Source of the DNA: DASZYF01 sp035545535
GTDB taxonomy: Bacteria > Actinomycetota > Actinomycetes > Mycobacteriales > CAJCIY01
NCBI GenBank assembly: GCA_035545535.1
Contig: DASZYF010000127.1
Location: forward strand, 1-45,241
DNA: 45,241 nucleotides
Direction: 5' to 3'
The position numbers and the translations under genes are program-made. The first letter of the stretch is position 1; each line of letters begins with the position of its first letter. The notes below the pieces were generated by a model, which did no database searches, had not been told where the DNA came from, and was given only the letters and a program-made list of their open reading frames with translations. Below, piece after piece: positions 14,629 through 22,622 of this stretch.

Positions 14629-15755
14629 TGCGCACCCTCGTCGTCACCAACGACTTCCCGCCGCGGCCCGGCGGCATCCAGTCCTACGTGCAAGGCATGC
14701 TCCGCGAGCAGCCACCCGATGGCCTGGTGGTCCTCGCCTCGCAGTGGAAGGGGTGGGAGGCCTACGACGCCGCGCTGCCCTACGAGGTCGTGCGCCACCC
14801 GACGTCGGTGCTGCTGCCGACCGCGGGTGTCGCCGCACGTGCCCGCGAGGTCGCGCGCGTGCACGACTGCACCCGCGTGTGGTTCGGCGCCGCCGCGCCG
14901 CTGGGGCTGCTCGCGCGCGGGCTGCGGCGCGCGGGGATCGAGCGAGCCGTCGCGACGACGCACGGTCACGAGGTCGGCTGGGCGGCCCTGCCCGGAGCGC
15001 GCCGGGCGCTGCGGCGCATCGGCGCCTCCGTCGACGCCGTCACCTACCTCGGGGCGTTCACGCGCAGCCGGCTGGCGCCCGCGTTCGGACCGCACCCCGA
15101 GTCCGCCTTGCTGCCCGGAGGCGTCGACACCGACCGGTTCCGCGCCGACCCCGCGGCGCGGGCGTCCGTGCGGGCCCGGCACGGCCTCGGGGCCGACCAG
15201 CCGGTGGTCGTGTGCGTGTCGCGCCTCGTGCCGCGCAAGGGCCAGGACCAGCTCATCCGCGCCCTGCCGTCCCTGCGCGCCCGCGTGCCCGGCACCGCGC
15301 TGCTCATCGTCGGTGGTGGCCCGGACCGTGAGCGGCTGACCAGGCTCGCACGGGCGGCCGGGGTCGATCGGCACGTCGTCATCACCGGCTCGGTGCCGTG
15401 GACCGAGCTGCCGGCGCACTACGCCGCGGGCGACGTGTTCGCCATGCCCTGCCGGTCCCGCCGGCGGGGCCTCGAGGTCGAGGGCCTCGGCATCGTCTAC
15501 CTCGAAGCGGCGGCCACCGGGCTGTCCGTCGTCGCGGGGGACAGCGGGGGAGCCCCCGACGCCGTGCTGCCCGAGCAGACCGGGGTCGTCGTCGACGGCA
15601 CCGACCTCGGTGCGATCACCCGCGCCGTGGGCGACCTGCTCGCCGATCCCGATCGCGCCGCCGCGATGGGCGCCGCCGGCCGCGCGTGGACGGAACGGGC
15701 GTGGACGTGGTCGATCCTCGGCGCCCGCTGGCGCGCGATCCTCAGCGGTGAGTAG
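14628..15755 (+). CDS. pimB: GT4 glycosyltransferase, PimB-like phosphatidylinositol mannosyltransferase
   Basis: 375 residues, GT-B fold. N-terminal TNDFPPRPGGIQSYV, acceptor-side THGHEVGW, nucleotide-sugar site VSRLVPRKGQDQLI, and the C-terminal E-x7-E motif EGLGIVYLEAA. Length, motifs and the adjacent fadD15 agree with mycobacterial PimB' (Rv2188c), which adds the second mannose to PIM1 at the cytosolic membrane face. GDP-mannose use is inferred from the family. Convergent with fadD15, with only 3 bp between stops and no terminator. Confidence 0.85.
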   Translation: MRTLVVTNDFPPRPGGIQSYVQGMLREQPPDGLVVLASQWKGWEAYDAALPYEVVRHPTSVLLPTAGVAARAREVARVHDCTRVWFGAAAPLGLLARGLRRAGIERAVATTHGHEVGWAALPGARRALRRIGASVDAVTYLGAFTRSRLAPAFGPHPESALLPGGVDTDRFRADPAARASVRARHGLGADQPVVVCVSRLVPRKGQDQLIRALPSLRARVPGTALLIVGGGPDRERLTRLARAAGVDRHVVITGSVPWTELPAHYAAGDVFAMPCRSRRRGLEVEGLGIVYLEAAATGLSVVAGDSGGAPDAVLPEQTGVVVDGTDLGAITRAVGDLLADPDRAAAMGAAGRAWTERAWTWSILGARWRAILSGE

Positions 15756-15758
15756 CGC

Positions 15759-17567
15759 TCAGTCCTTGGGCGAGGAGTAGATCTTCTCGATGACCGCGGC
15801 GTAGTGGTCGGCGACGACCGCGCGCTTCACCTTGAGCGACGGCGTGATCATGCCGTTCGCCTCGGTGAAGTCGTCCGGCAGCACGACGAACGCCTTGATC
15901 GCCTCGGCCTTCGACACCGCCTTGTTCGCGTCGTCGACCGCCTCCTGCACGGTGGCGCGCAGCTGCGCGTCCTCGCAGAGGTCGGCGACGGGGGTCGACT
16001 CCGGCTTGCCGTGCGCCTTGCACCACGCCGGGAGCGCCTCCGCGTCGATCGTCACGAGCGCGGCGATGAACGGCTGCTTGTCCCCGACCACCATGACCTG
16101 GCTGATCAGCGGGTGCGCACGCATGCGGTCCTCGAGCACGGCGGGCGCGACGTTCTTGCCGCCCGCCGTGACGATGAGCTCCTTCTTGCGCCCGGTGATC
16201 GTGAGGAAGCCGTCCTTGTCGACGTTGCCGATGTCGCCGGTGTGGAACCAGCCGTCGGTGATCGCCTCCTTCGTGGCGGCCTCGTTCTTCCAGTAGCCGC
16301 GGAAGAGGTTGCGGCCCTTGATGAGGATCTCGCCGTCGTCGGCGATGCGGATCGTCACGCCGGGCACCGGGCGGCCGACGCTGCCGACCTTCTGGTTGCC
16401 GGGGGCGTTGACCGTCGCGCCGGCGGAGGTCTCGGTGAGGCCGTAGCCCTCGAGGATGTTCACGCCGATGCCGCGGAAGAAGTGCCCGAGGCGCGCGCCG
16501 AGCGGGGCGCCGCCGCTCACGGCGAACTCGACCTTGCCGCCCATCGCGGCCCGCAGCTTCGAGTACACGAGCTTGTCGAACAGGGTGTGCTGCAGGCGAA
16601 GTGGAAGCGAAGCCCCTCCCGGCGCGTCCAACGCCTCGGAGTACTTGATCGCGATGCCCTCGGCCGCGTCGAAGATCTTGCCCTTGCCCTCGCCGTGGGC
16701 CTTCGCCTTCGCGGAGTTGTAGACCTTCTCGAACACGCGCGGCACCGACAGCAGGAACGTCGGCTGGAACGCCGCGAGGTCGGGCAGCAGGTTCTTGATG
16801 TCCGCGGTGTGACCGAAGCGCACGCCGCGGGTGACGCAGCCGCACTGGATGATGCGGCCGAAGACGTGCGCGAGCGGAAGGAACATCAGCGTCGAACCGG
16901 TCTTCGGGTCGAACAGCGACGCCATGTCCTCGGTGGTCGTCATGACGTCGAACAGGAACGCGCCGTGGTCGATCTCGCAACCCTTGGGGCGGCCCGTCGT
17001 GCCGGACGTGTAGATGATCGTCGCGAGCGTGTCGCCGGTCATGCCGTCACGGCGCGCGTTGAGGTCGGCCTCGGGCACCGATGCGCCGGCCGCGACGAGC
17101 ACGTCGATCGCGCCCCCGTCGATCTGCAACACCTCACCCAGGTCGGGCAGGTTGCCCTTGACCTCGGCCACGGTCTTGGCGTGGTCGGGCGTCTCGACGA
17201 TCGCGAGCACCGTGCCGGAGTCGCTGATGATCCACTCGACCTGCTCGGCGCTGCTCGTCTCATAGATCGGGACGGTGACGCCGCCCGCGGTCCAGATCGC
17301 GTAGTCGATGACGGTCCACTCGTAGCGCGTGCGCGACATGATGGCCACGCGGTCGCCGGCTCCGACGCCCTTCGCGATGAGTCCGGCCGCCACCTGGCGC
17401 ACCTGCGAGGCGAACTCCTTGCTGGTGACCGGCACCCAGGCGGTGCCCGAGCGGCGGCTGAACAGGACGTGGTCCGGGTCCGCGTCGGCGTTGCGGAACA
17501 CCGCGTCGGTGAGGATCTCGTCCGGATCGACGGTCACGACCGGCGGGGTGGTGTACTCCTGGACCAC
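15759..17567 (-). CDS. fadD15: Long-chain fatty-acid-CoA ligase, FadD15-like
   Basis: 602 residues. AMP-forming ligase signatures: YTSGTTGRPKGCE (about 189-201), GYGLTETSA and GWFHTGDIGNVDKDGFLTITGRKKELIVT. Activates fatty acids to acyl-CoA via acyl-AMP. Length fits the FadD15/FAA1-like class. GTG start with GAGGAG 7 nt upstream. TACCGT at 17636-17631 on this strand is a candidate -10, giving a leader of about 60 nt. It is the only reversed gene inside the PimB-ArsA block, as in mycobacteria. Residues around 300-308 (LDAPGGASLPL) form a slightly unusual loop. Confidence 0.93.
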   Translation of the reverse strand: MVQEYTTPPVVTVDPDEILTDAVFRNADADPDHVLFSRRSGTAWVPVTSKEFASQVRQVAAGLIAKGVGAGDRVAIMSRTRYEWTVIDYAIWTAGGVTVPIYETSSAEQVEWIISDSGTVLAIVETPDHAKTVAEVKGNLPDLGEVLQIDGGAIDVLVAAGASVPEADLNARRDGMTGDTLATIIYTSGTTGRPKGCEIDHGAFLFDVMTTTEDMASLFDPKTGSTLMFLPLAHVFGRIIQCGCVTRGVRFGHTADIKNLLPDLAAFQPTFLLSVPRVFEKVYNSAKAKAHGEGKGKIFDAAEGIAIKYSEALDAPGGASLPLRLQHTLFDKLVYSKLRAAMGGKVEFAVSGGAPLGARLGHFFRGIGVNILEGYGLTETSAGATVNAPGNQKVGSVGRPVPGVTIRIADDGEILIKGRNLFRGYWKNEAATKEAITDGWFHTGDIGNVDKDGFLTITGRKKELIVTAGGKNVAPAVLEDRMRAHPLISQVMVVGDKQPFIAALVTIDAEALPAWCKAHGKPESTPVADLCEDAQLRATVQEAVDDANKAVSKAEAIKAFVVLPDDFTEANGMITPSLKVKRAVVADHYAAVIEKIYSSPKD

Positions 17568-17656
17568 GGATGACTCCTCGAGGCGGTGCGGGCTTCCGTG
17601 CCGCCGTGAGGGGCGTCACATGAGGAGAAAACGGTAGCCCAGCGGCGAAGGGGCGG

Positions 17657-18043
17657 GTGGATCGAGGCGTGGACGTCGACCTCGTGGACGAGTTCTACGT
17701 CCGCGCGACGCCCGAGGCGGTGGCGGCGGCGTTCCACGACGCCGACGCGTGGAAGCACTGGTGGCCCGACCTCGAGCTCACCGTCTTCCAGGACCGGGGC
17801 ACCGCCGGGCTGCGCTGGTCGGTCACCGGCGCCTACGAGGGCTCGCTCGAGATCTGGCTCGAGGAGAAGCCGGACGGGGTGCTGGTCCACCACTACCTCC
17901 GCCTCAGCGACGACCGGAAGATGTCCTGGCGCCGGGCCCTGCGGGTCCGCCACCGCCGCGCCGTGGCCTGGAAGCGGCACACGTGGGCGATAAAGGACCG
18001 GCTTGAGGCGGATCGCCCGGTTCCGGCCCCGCCCGCGCGGTAG
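17657..18043 (+). CDS. SRPBCC (START/polyketide cyclase-like) family protein
   Basis: 128 residues. The START-like beginning DVDLVDEFYVRATPEAVAAA followed by WKHWWPDLELTVFQDRG and LRWSVTGAYEGSLEIWLEE is typical of small actinobacterial SRPBCC proteins encoded next to FadD15. They have a hydrophobic ligand cavity; the ligand here is unknown. C-terminal helix is very basic (RRALRVRHRRAVAWKRH). Start GTG 17657; GTG 17669 is equally possible. Divergent from fadD15 with 89 bp between starts. Confidence 0.82.
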   Translation: MDRGVDVDLVDEFYVRATPEAVAAAFHDADAWKHWWPDLELTVFQDRGTAGLRWSVTGAYEGSLEIWLEEKPDGVLVHHYLRLSDDRKMSWRRALRVRHRRAVAWKRHTWAIKDRLEADRPVPAPPAR

Positions 18044-18076
18044 CCCCGGAAGACGCGGGCCCCCGTACGGCTCAAC

Positions 18077-18646
18077 GTGAGCCCACCGATTGCCGACGAG
18101 AGAGGGGTGACGAGTCCCGTGGCGTCCGATCGCGCAGCCTGCCCGGCGTGCGGCGCGGCCACGAAGCCTGGCGACCCCTGGTGCACGCTGTGCTTCGCGG
18201 ACCTGCGCCCGAAGGCGGTCCCGCCCCCTCCGCGCCCGGTCGCTCCCGCGCCGCGGGCGGCCGTGCCCGCGTCCCCGTCGTTCGCGGCTCCGGCTGCGCA
18301 GGCCGCTCCGAGCGGGCCGGCGGTCAACCCGATCACCGCGCTGTCCACCGGCGTCGTGTCCACCACGCCGCTGCCCGCCGACGCGAAGACGCCGGACGGG
18401 ATCAAGGCCATGAGCTGCCCCACGTGCGGCGATCCCATGCCGATCGTCGCCGAGGTCTGCCCGAGCTGCGGCCACAGCCCGTTCGCGAGCCTCAAGTCGA
18501 CCACCCAGGTCTCGCTGAAGCTGCCGGTCGTCGGCGACCTCATGCGCTTCGACCGCGGCATGCGCTACACGGTCACGCTGGTGTTCGCGCTGGTGGTCGC
18601 GGCGATCCTCGTCGGCATCGTCTACGGCGTGGGCGCGATCCTCTGA
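18077..18646 (+). CDS. Zinc-ribbon protein with C-terminal membrane anchor
   Basis: 189 residues. Two zinc ribbons, CPACG...CTLC (about 22-40) and CPTCG...CPSCG (about 114-132), separated by a Pro/Ala-rich linker; one C-terminal transmembrane helix (about 166-188). No enzymatic motif. Starts at GTG 18077, 18107 or 18119 are all possible; the GAGAGAGGGG stretch around 18098-18107 would favour the latest. Function unknown. It sits 33 bp after the SRPBCC gene and 17 bp before the phosphoesterase gene. Confidence 0.75.
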   Translation: MSPPIADERGVTSPVASDRAACPACGAATKPGDPWCTLCFADLRPKAVPPPPRPVAPAPRAAVPASPSFAAPAAQAAPSGPAVNPITALSTGVVSTTPLPADAKTPDGIKAMSCPTCGDPMPIVAEVCPSCGHSPFASLKSTTQVSLKLPVVGDLMRFDRGMRYTVTLVFALVVAAILVGIVYGVGAIL

Positions 18647-18651
18647 CGCAC

Positions 18652-18657
18652 TAGCGT
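18652..18657 (+). promoter_or_regulatory. -10-like box TAGCGT for the metallophosphoesterase gene
   Basis: TAGCGT ends 7 nt before the GTG start at 18664. With no ribosome-binding site present this fits a leaderless transcript. Confidence 0.45.
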
Positions 18658-18663
18658 CGGGCC

Positions 18664-19458
18664 GTGGTCCGGGTCGCCGTCGTCTCCGACGTGCACGGCC
18701 GCGCGGCCGACCTGGTCACGGCGGGTGAAGGCGTCGACGCGCTGCTCTGCCTCGGTGACCTCATCGACTTCGTCGACTACGACGACCCGCGCGGCGGCAT
18801 CCTCGGCCGGCTGTTCGGACCGGACCAGGTCTCGCAGTTCGTCGCGTTGCGCACGCAGCGCCGGTTCGACGAGGCGCGGGCCTACTCGGCGAGCCTGTGG
18901 GAGTCCCTCGGCGAACCCCGCGAGGTCGTCATCCGCCGGGTCGTCGACGAGCAGTACGCCGAGCTGTTCGGCGCGTTCGGGAAGGTCGCGGCATCGGGCG
19001 TCCCGGTGTACCTGACCTACGGCAACGTGGACCTGCCGCAGCTGTTCACCGACCACGCGACCGAGGGCGTGACGATCCTCGACGGCCAGGTCGTCGACAT
19101 CGGCGGCGTGACGTTCGGCTTCGTCGGCGGCGGGCTGCCGACCCCCATGCACACGCCGATGGAGATCCCGGAGGACGTCTACGCGGCGAAGGTCGACGCT
19201 GTTGCCGGATGCGACGTGCTGTGCAGCCACCTGCCGCCTCACGTGCCGATGATGGTCTACGACACCCGCGCCCGCCGCTACGAGCGCGGGTCGGCGGCGG
19301 TGCTCGACGCGATCGGGCGGTGGCGGCCGCGCTACGTGCTGTCCGGCCACGTGCACAACCCGCTCGTGCCGGAGATGTGGTTCGGGGCCACGGGGGTCCT
19401 CAACGTCGGCCACTTCCGGGCGCGCGGCACCCCGACGATCCTGGACGTTTCGGCGTAG
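18664..19458 (+). CDS. Metallophosphoesterase (calcineurin-like)
   Basis: 264 residues. Metal motifs: D9-x-H11, G31-D32, G120-N-V-D123, H189 and G-H229-V-H231. In place of the usual GNHE/D there is GNVD, so the transition-state His is missing; comparable changes occur in some active archaeal enzymes. Insert at about 45-75 with PDQVSQFVALRTQRRFDEA may cap the site. Substrate unknown (phosphodiester or phosphomonoester). Start GTG 18664 supported by leaderless spacing. Its TAG stop at 19456-19458 is part of the next gene's -10 box. Confidence 0.9.
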   Translation: MVRVAVVSDVHGRAADLVTAGEGVDALLCLGDLIDFVDYDDPRGGILGRLFGPDQVSQFVALRTQRRFDEARAYSASLWESLGEPREVVIRRVVDEQYAELFGAFGKVAASGVPVYLTYGNVDLPQLFTDHATEGVTILDGQVVDIGGVTFGFVGGGLPTPMHTPMEIPEDVYAAKVDAVAGCDVLCSHLPPHVPMMVYDTRARRYERGSAAVLDAIGRWRPRYVLSGHVHNPLVPEMWFGATGVLNVGHFRARGTPTILDVSA

Positions 19459-19461
19459 GTT
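19456..19461 (+). promoter_or_regulatory. -10-like box TAGGTT overlapping a stop codon
   Basis: TAGGTT includes the TAG stop of the phosphoesterase gene and ends 9 nt before GTG 19470, so the SRPBCC gene may have its own leaderless promoter. Confidence 0.4.
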
Positions 19462-19469
19462 CCGGCGTC

Positions 19470-19907
19470 GTGGCAGACACCAGCGAGGCCTCGATCACCG
19501 TCGATGCGAGCCCGGCCGAGATCCTCGCGGTCATCGCCGACTTCGAGAACTACCCGCAGTGGGCGGGATCGGTCCGCGAGTGCACACCGATCGAGCGCTT
19601 CGACGACGGGCAGGGCAAGCGGGTGCGCTTCGTCGTCGACGCGGGCATCGTCAAGGACACGTACGTGAACAGCTACGAGTGGCACGGCGACAGCGGCGTC
19701 AGCTGGCACATGACCGAGGGCAAGATGCAGAAGTCCCAGGAGGGCAGCTACACCCTCGAGCCCACGGGGTCCTCGACCAAGGTGACGTACAAGCTGACCG
19801 TGGAGCTGGCCGTCCCGATGATCGGGATGTTCAAGCGCAAGGCCGAGAAGATGGTCATGGACACGGCGCTCAAGGACCTCAAGAAGCGCGTGGAATCCCT
19901 CAAGTAA
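19470..19907 (+). CDS. SRPBCC family protein (Rv2185c-like)
   Basis: 145 residues. Clear START-like features: SITVDASPAEILAVIADFENYPQW, VRFVVDAGIVKDTYVNSYEW, SWHMTEGKMQKSQEGSYTLE and a C-terminal helix ending LKKRVESLK. Corresponds in position and type to M. tuberculosis Rv2185c (TB16.3), adjacent to the ArsA-like ATPase. Coenzyme Q-binding-like lipid carriage is a family guess. GTG start; no ribosome-binding site, TAGGTT box upstream. Confidence 0.88.
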   Translation: MADTSEASITVDASPAEILAVIADFENYPQWAGSVRECTPIERFDDGQGKRVRFVVDAGIVKDTYVNSYEWHGDSGVSWHMTEGKMQKSQEGSYTLEPTGSSTKVTYKLTVELAVPMIGMFKRKAEKMVMDTALKDLKKRVESLK

Positions 19908-19956
19908 CGCCCCCGTGACCAGCTTCACGCCCTCGGGCGCGTCGCGACGGCGGGAC

Positions 19957-19962
19957 TACGGT
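19957..19962 (+). promoter_or_regulatory. -10-like box TACGGT before the ArsA leader ORF
   Basis: TACGGT ends 7 nt before the ATG at 19969, so transcription probably begins at or next to that ATG. Confidence 0.5.
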
Positions 19963-19968
19963 TGACCC

Positions 19969-20022
19969 ATGCGCCAGAGGCCGTGGCACGCTCTTCCGCC
20001 ACGGCCGGAGGCGAGGAGATGA
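19969..20022 (+). CDS. Leader ORF coupled to the ArsA-like gene
   Basis: 17 codons, MRQRPWHALPPRPEARR, starting at the position expected for a leaderless transcript and ending in TGA at 20020-20022, which overlaps the ATG at 20019 of the ATPase gene (ATGA). It contains one Trp, three Pro-rich positions and five Arg. It may couple translation or sense ribosome stalling at Pro-Pro. Existence as a translated ORF is inferred from geometry only. Confidence 0.45.
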   Translation: MRQRPWHALPPRPEARR

Positions 20023-21251
20023 CATTGCGCGTGCTGCTGTTCACCGGCAAGGGCGGGGTGGGCAAGACCACCGCCGCGGCCGCGACCGCCGCCGCCGCCG
20101 CCCGCCGCGGGCAGAAGGTCCTCGTGCTCTCCACCGACGGGGCCCACTCGCTCGGGGACGCGCTCGCCACGCCGCTCGGGAGCGAGCCCACCGAGGTCGA
20201 GACCGGTCTGTACGCCTTGCACGTCGATGCGCAGCGCGGGTTCGAGCGCGCCTGGCGGGACGTGCAGCAGTGGCTGGTCGCCTGGCTGGAGCGGGCCGGC
20301 GTCGACCCGCTCGAGGCGGAGGAGCTCACCGTCCTGCCCGGCGCCGAGGAGGTGCTCGCGCTGCTCGCCGTGCGCGACCACGTCGCGTCCGGTCAATGGG
20401 ACCTCGTCGTCGTCGACTGCGCGCCGACCGCCGAGACGCTGCGGCTGCTCGCGCTGCCCGAGGCGCTCGGCTGGTACGTGCGCCGCATCATGCCGGTGGA
20501 GCGCCGCGTCATGTCACGCGTGCGGCCGCTCCTGGCACGCGCGACGACGGCGCCGATGCCGACGGACCGGCTGTACGACGCGATCGACCGCCTGCACCGC
20601 GAGCTCGGTGAGGTGCGTGAGGTGCTCGCCGACCCGCACACGACGAGCGTGCGGCTCGTGCTGACACCGGAGGCGGTCGTGCTCGCGGAGGCGCGGCGCA
20701 CGCTGACGACGCTCTCCCTGCACGGGTACCGCGTCGACGGCGTCGTCGCCAACCGCGTGTTCCCCGCCGACGGCGCCGACGCGTGGCGCGCCGGCTGGGT
20801 CATGGCCCAGCGTGCGCGCCTCGAGGAGGTGCACGCGTCGTTCGATCCGCTGCCGGTGCTCGTCGCGAGCTACACGGCGAGCGAGCCGGTCGGCGTGCAG
20901 GCGCTCGCCGCGTTCGGCGATGCGCTCTACGGCGACGGCGATCCCGTCCGGATCGACGGCGACGGCGGCGCCGCCGAGGAGCTGGTGCACGTCGAGCGCA
21001 CCGTCGACGGCTTCGCGCTGACCATCGCGCTCCCGCTCGCCGAACGCTCCGACGTCGACCTCGTCCGGCGGGGCGAGGAGCTCGTCGTGACCGTCGGCGG
21101 GCACCGGCGGGTGCTCGTGCTGCCGAGCGCGCTGCGCCGCTGTGAGGTCGAGGGCGCCGCGCTGCGCGACGGCCGGCTCGTCGTGCGGTTCGTGCCCGAC
21201 CCGAACCAGTGGCCGGACGTCCTCAAGCAGGAAGGCAAGGGCCGCGCGTGA
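20019..21251 (+). CDS. ArsA/GET3-type P-loop ATPase with C-terminal Hsp20-like domain
   Basis: 410 residues. Deviant Walker A GKGGVGKTT (10-18), switch I STDGAHSLGDAL, switch II VDCAPTAETLRLL, then a helical region and a C-terminal alpha-crystallin-like segment (about 320-410: HVERTVDGFALTIALPLAERSDVDLVRRGEELVV split across strands). This is the actinobacterial Rv2184c family, not an arsenite pump: the metal-binding Cys triad of ArsA is not seen. It is probably a cytosolic targeting or chaperone ATPase. ATG 20019 is chosen for the CGGAG ribosome-binding site at 20006-20010. The last codons overlap the next start (GTGA). Confidence 0.9.
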   Translation: MTLRVLLFTGKGGVGKTTAAAATAAAAARRGQKVLVLSTDGAHSLGDALATPLGSEPTEVETGLYALHVDAQRGFERAWRDVQQWLVAWLERAGVDPLEAEELTVLPGAEEVLALLAVRDHVASGQWDLVVVDCAPTAETLRLLALPEALGWYVRRIMPVERRVMSRVRPLLARATTAPMPTDRLYDAIDRLHRELGEVREVLADPHTTSVRLVLTPEAVVLAEARRTLTTLSLHGYRVDGVVANRVFPADGADAWRAGWVMAQRARLEEVHASFDPLPVLVASYTASEPVGVQALAAFGDALYGDGDPVRIDGDGGAAEELVHVERTVDGFALTIALPLAERSDVDLVRRGEELVVTVGGHRRVLVLPSALRRCEVEGAALRDGRLVVRFVPDPNQWPDVLKQEGKGRA

Positions 21252-21568
21252 CCGAGGAGGTCCCGTTCGCCGACGAGGCGGCCCGTCTCGTCGCCGCGGT
21301 GGAGGACTGGCTGCGCGGCGGTGGCTTCTCCGGCGGCCTGTCGCAGGGCCTCGCGTGGGCGCAGGCGCACGTCGGCGGCGCGCAGGAGTGCCGGCTGTGC
21401 CCGGTGTGCCAGCTGCTCGCGCTCGTGCGGTCGACCTCGCCCGAGGTCTATGAGCACCTCGCCGAAGCCGCCGCGAGCCTCGCGAAGGCCGGCCAGGTCT
21501 TCGCCGACAACCTAGCGCGCCAACGGGCGGACCGCCCCCCCGTCCAACGCATCGACATCGGTCCCTGA
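21248..21568 (+). CDS. Small Cys-containing partner protein of the ArsA-like ATPase (Rv2183c-like)
   Basis: 106 residues. Conserved CRLCPVCQLLALVRS motif (about 44-58) between amphipathic helices, a pattern seen in the small protein encoded after the ArsA-like ATPase in actinobacteria. GTG start overlaps the ATPase stop, so the pair is translationally coupled and may form a complex. CxxCPxC suggests metal or disulfide chemistry. Function unknown. Confidence 0.8.
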   Translation: MTEEVPFADEAARLVAAVEDWLRGGGFSGGLSQGLAWAQAHVGGAQECRLCPVCQLLALVRSTSPEVYEHLAEAAASLAKAGQVFADNLARQRADRPPVQRIDIGP

Positions 21569-21593
21569 CACGGCGCGAAGGTGTGCTGAAGCT

Positions 21594-22547
21594 GTGCTGA
21601 CTCTCGGGGTCGACGTCGGCGGCACCAAGGTGCTGGCCGGCGTCGTCGACGAGTCCGGTGCCGTGCTAGCACGGGCCGGGGCGGCCACGCCGAAGACCGA
21701 CGTCGGCGCGATCGCCGACGGCATCGCCCGCGTCGTCGACGAGCTCCGCGTGCAGCACGACGTCGCCGCTCTGGGGATCGGCGCGGCCGGCTGGATGACG
21801 CGCGACGGCGAGGTCGTGCGGTTCGCGCCGCACCTCGCCTGGCGCGACGAGCCGCTGCGCGAGGTCGTCGCCGCGCGCACCGGGCTGCCGGTCACCGTCG
21901 ACAACGACGGCAACACCACCGCCTGGGCCGAGCACCGCTTCGGCGCCGGCCGGGGTGTCGACGACGTCATCGCCGTGACCGTCGGCACCGGCATCGGCTG
22001 CGGCCTCGTGCTCGGCGGTCGCGTCTACCGCGGCGCGTCCGGCGTCGCCGCCGAGCCCGGGCACATGCGGGTCGTGCCCGACGGCCGGCGCTGCCCCTGC
22101 GGCAACCGGGGGTGCTGGGAGCAGTACGCGAGCGGCAGCGCGCTCGAGACCGAAGCGCGGGAGATCGCCCGCTCGTCACCGGCCGCCGCCGGTGCGCTGC
22201 TCGACCTCGTCGCCGGCGACGTCGATGCGATCGACGGTCCGGTCATCACTCGCGCGGCGGAGGTCGGTGACACTGCGGCTCTCGACTGCTTCCGCATCGT
22301 CGGCGGCTGGCTGGGTCAGGGACTGGCCGACATCGCCGCGTTGCTCGACCCGGCGCGCTTCGTCATCGGCGGCGGCGTCGGCGAGGCCGGCGAGCTGCTG
22401 CTCGCGCCCGCCCGCGAGCGGTTCCGGGCCGCACTCACCGGACGCGGCCACCGGCCGTGGGCCGAGATCGTCCCGGCGGCGCTCGGCACCGACGCCGGGC
22501 TCGTCGGTGCCGCTGACCTCGCTCGGGCCGCCCTGCTGCTTGCCTGA
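21594..22547 (+). CDS. glk: ROK family glucokinase
   Basis: 317 residues. Phosphate-binding DVGGTK (7-12), catalytic D105 in VDNDGNTTAWAEH, GTGIGCGLV, and the ROK zinc signature CPCGNRGCWEQY. Phosphorylates glucose with ATP in the cytosol; polyphosphate use is not indicated. In Streptomyces a similar glucokinase lies in the same neighbourhood and has a role in carbon repression (from memory). GTG start with GAAGG about 14 nt upstream, so initiation is weak or coupled. 25 bp separate it from the small Cys protein gene. Confidence 0.92.
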   Translation: MLTLGVDVGGTKVLAGVVDESGAVLARAGAATPKTDVGAIADGIARVVDELRVQHDVAALGIGAAGWMTRDGEVVRFAPHLAWRDEPLREVVAARTGLPVTVDNDGNTTAWAEHRFGAGRGVDDVIAVTVGTGIGCGLVLGGRVYRGASGVAAEPGHMRVVPDGRRCPCGNRGCWEQYASGSALETEAREIARSSPAAAGALLDLVAGDVDAIDGPVITRAAEVGDTAALDCFRIVGGWLGQGLADIAALLDPARFVIGGGVGEAGELLLAPARERFRAALTGRGHRPWAEIVPAALGTDAGLVGAADLARAALLLA

Positions 22548-22622
22548 CGCCCGCTTGACCGGTTGGCTGGAGGCAGGTGCGCTCCGCTGGGGGAGCGACG
22601 CAGCGTTGGGGGAAGCGACGTC

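Noticed and set aside
15804..17573. 589-codon plus-strand frame opposite fadD15
   Set aside because: His/Arg/Val-rich mirror of an AMP ligase coding strand, with no domain signature.
20019..21251. Arsenical pump ATPase assignment
   Set aside because: No ArsB or ArsR nearby, no Cys triad for metal binding, and an Hsp20-like C-terminus; fits the Rv2184c family instead.
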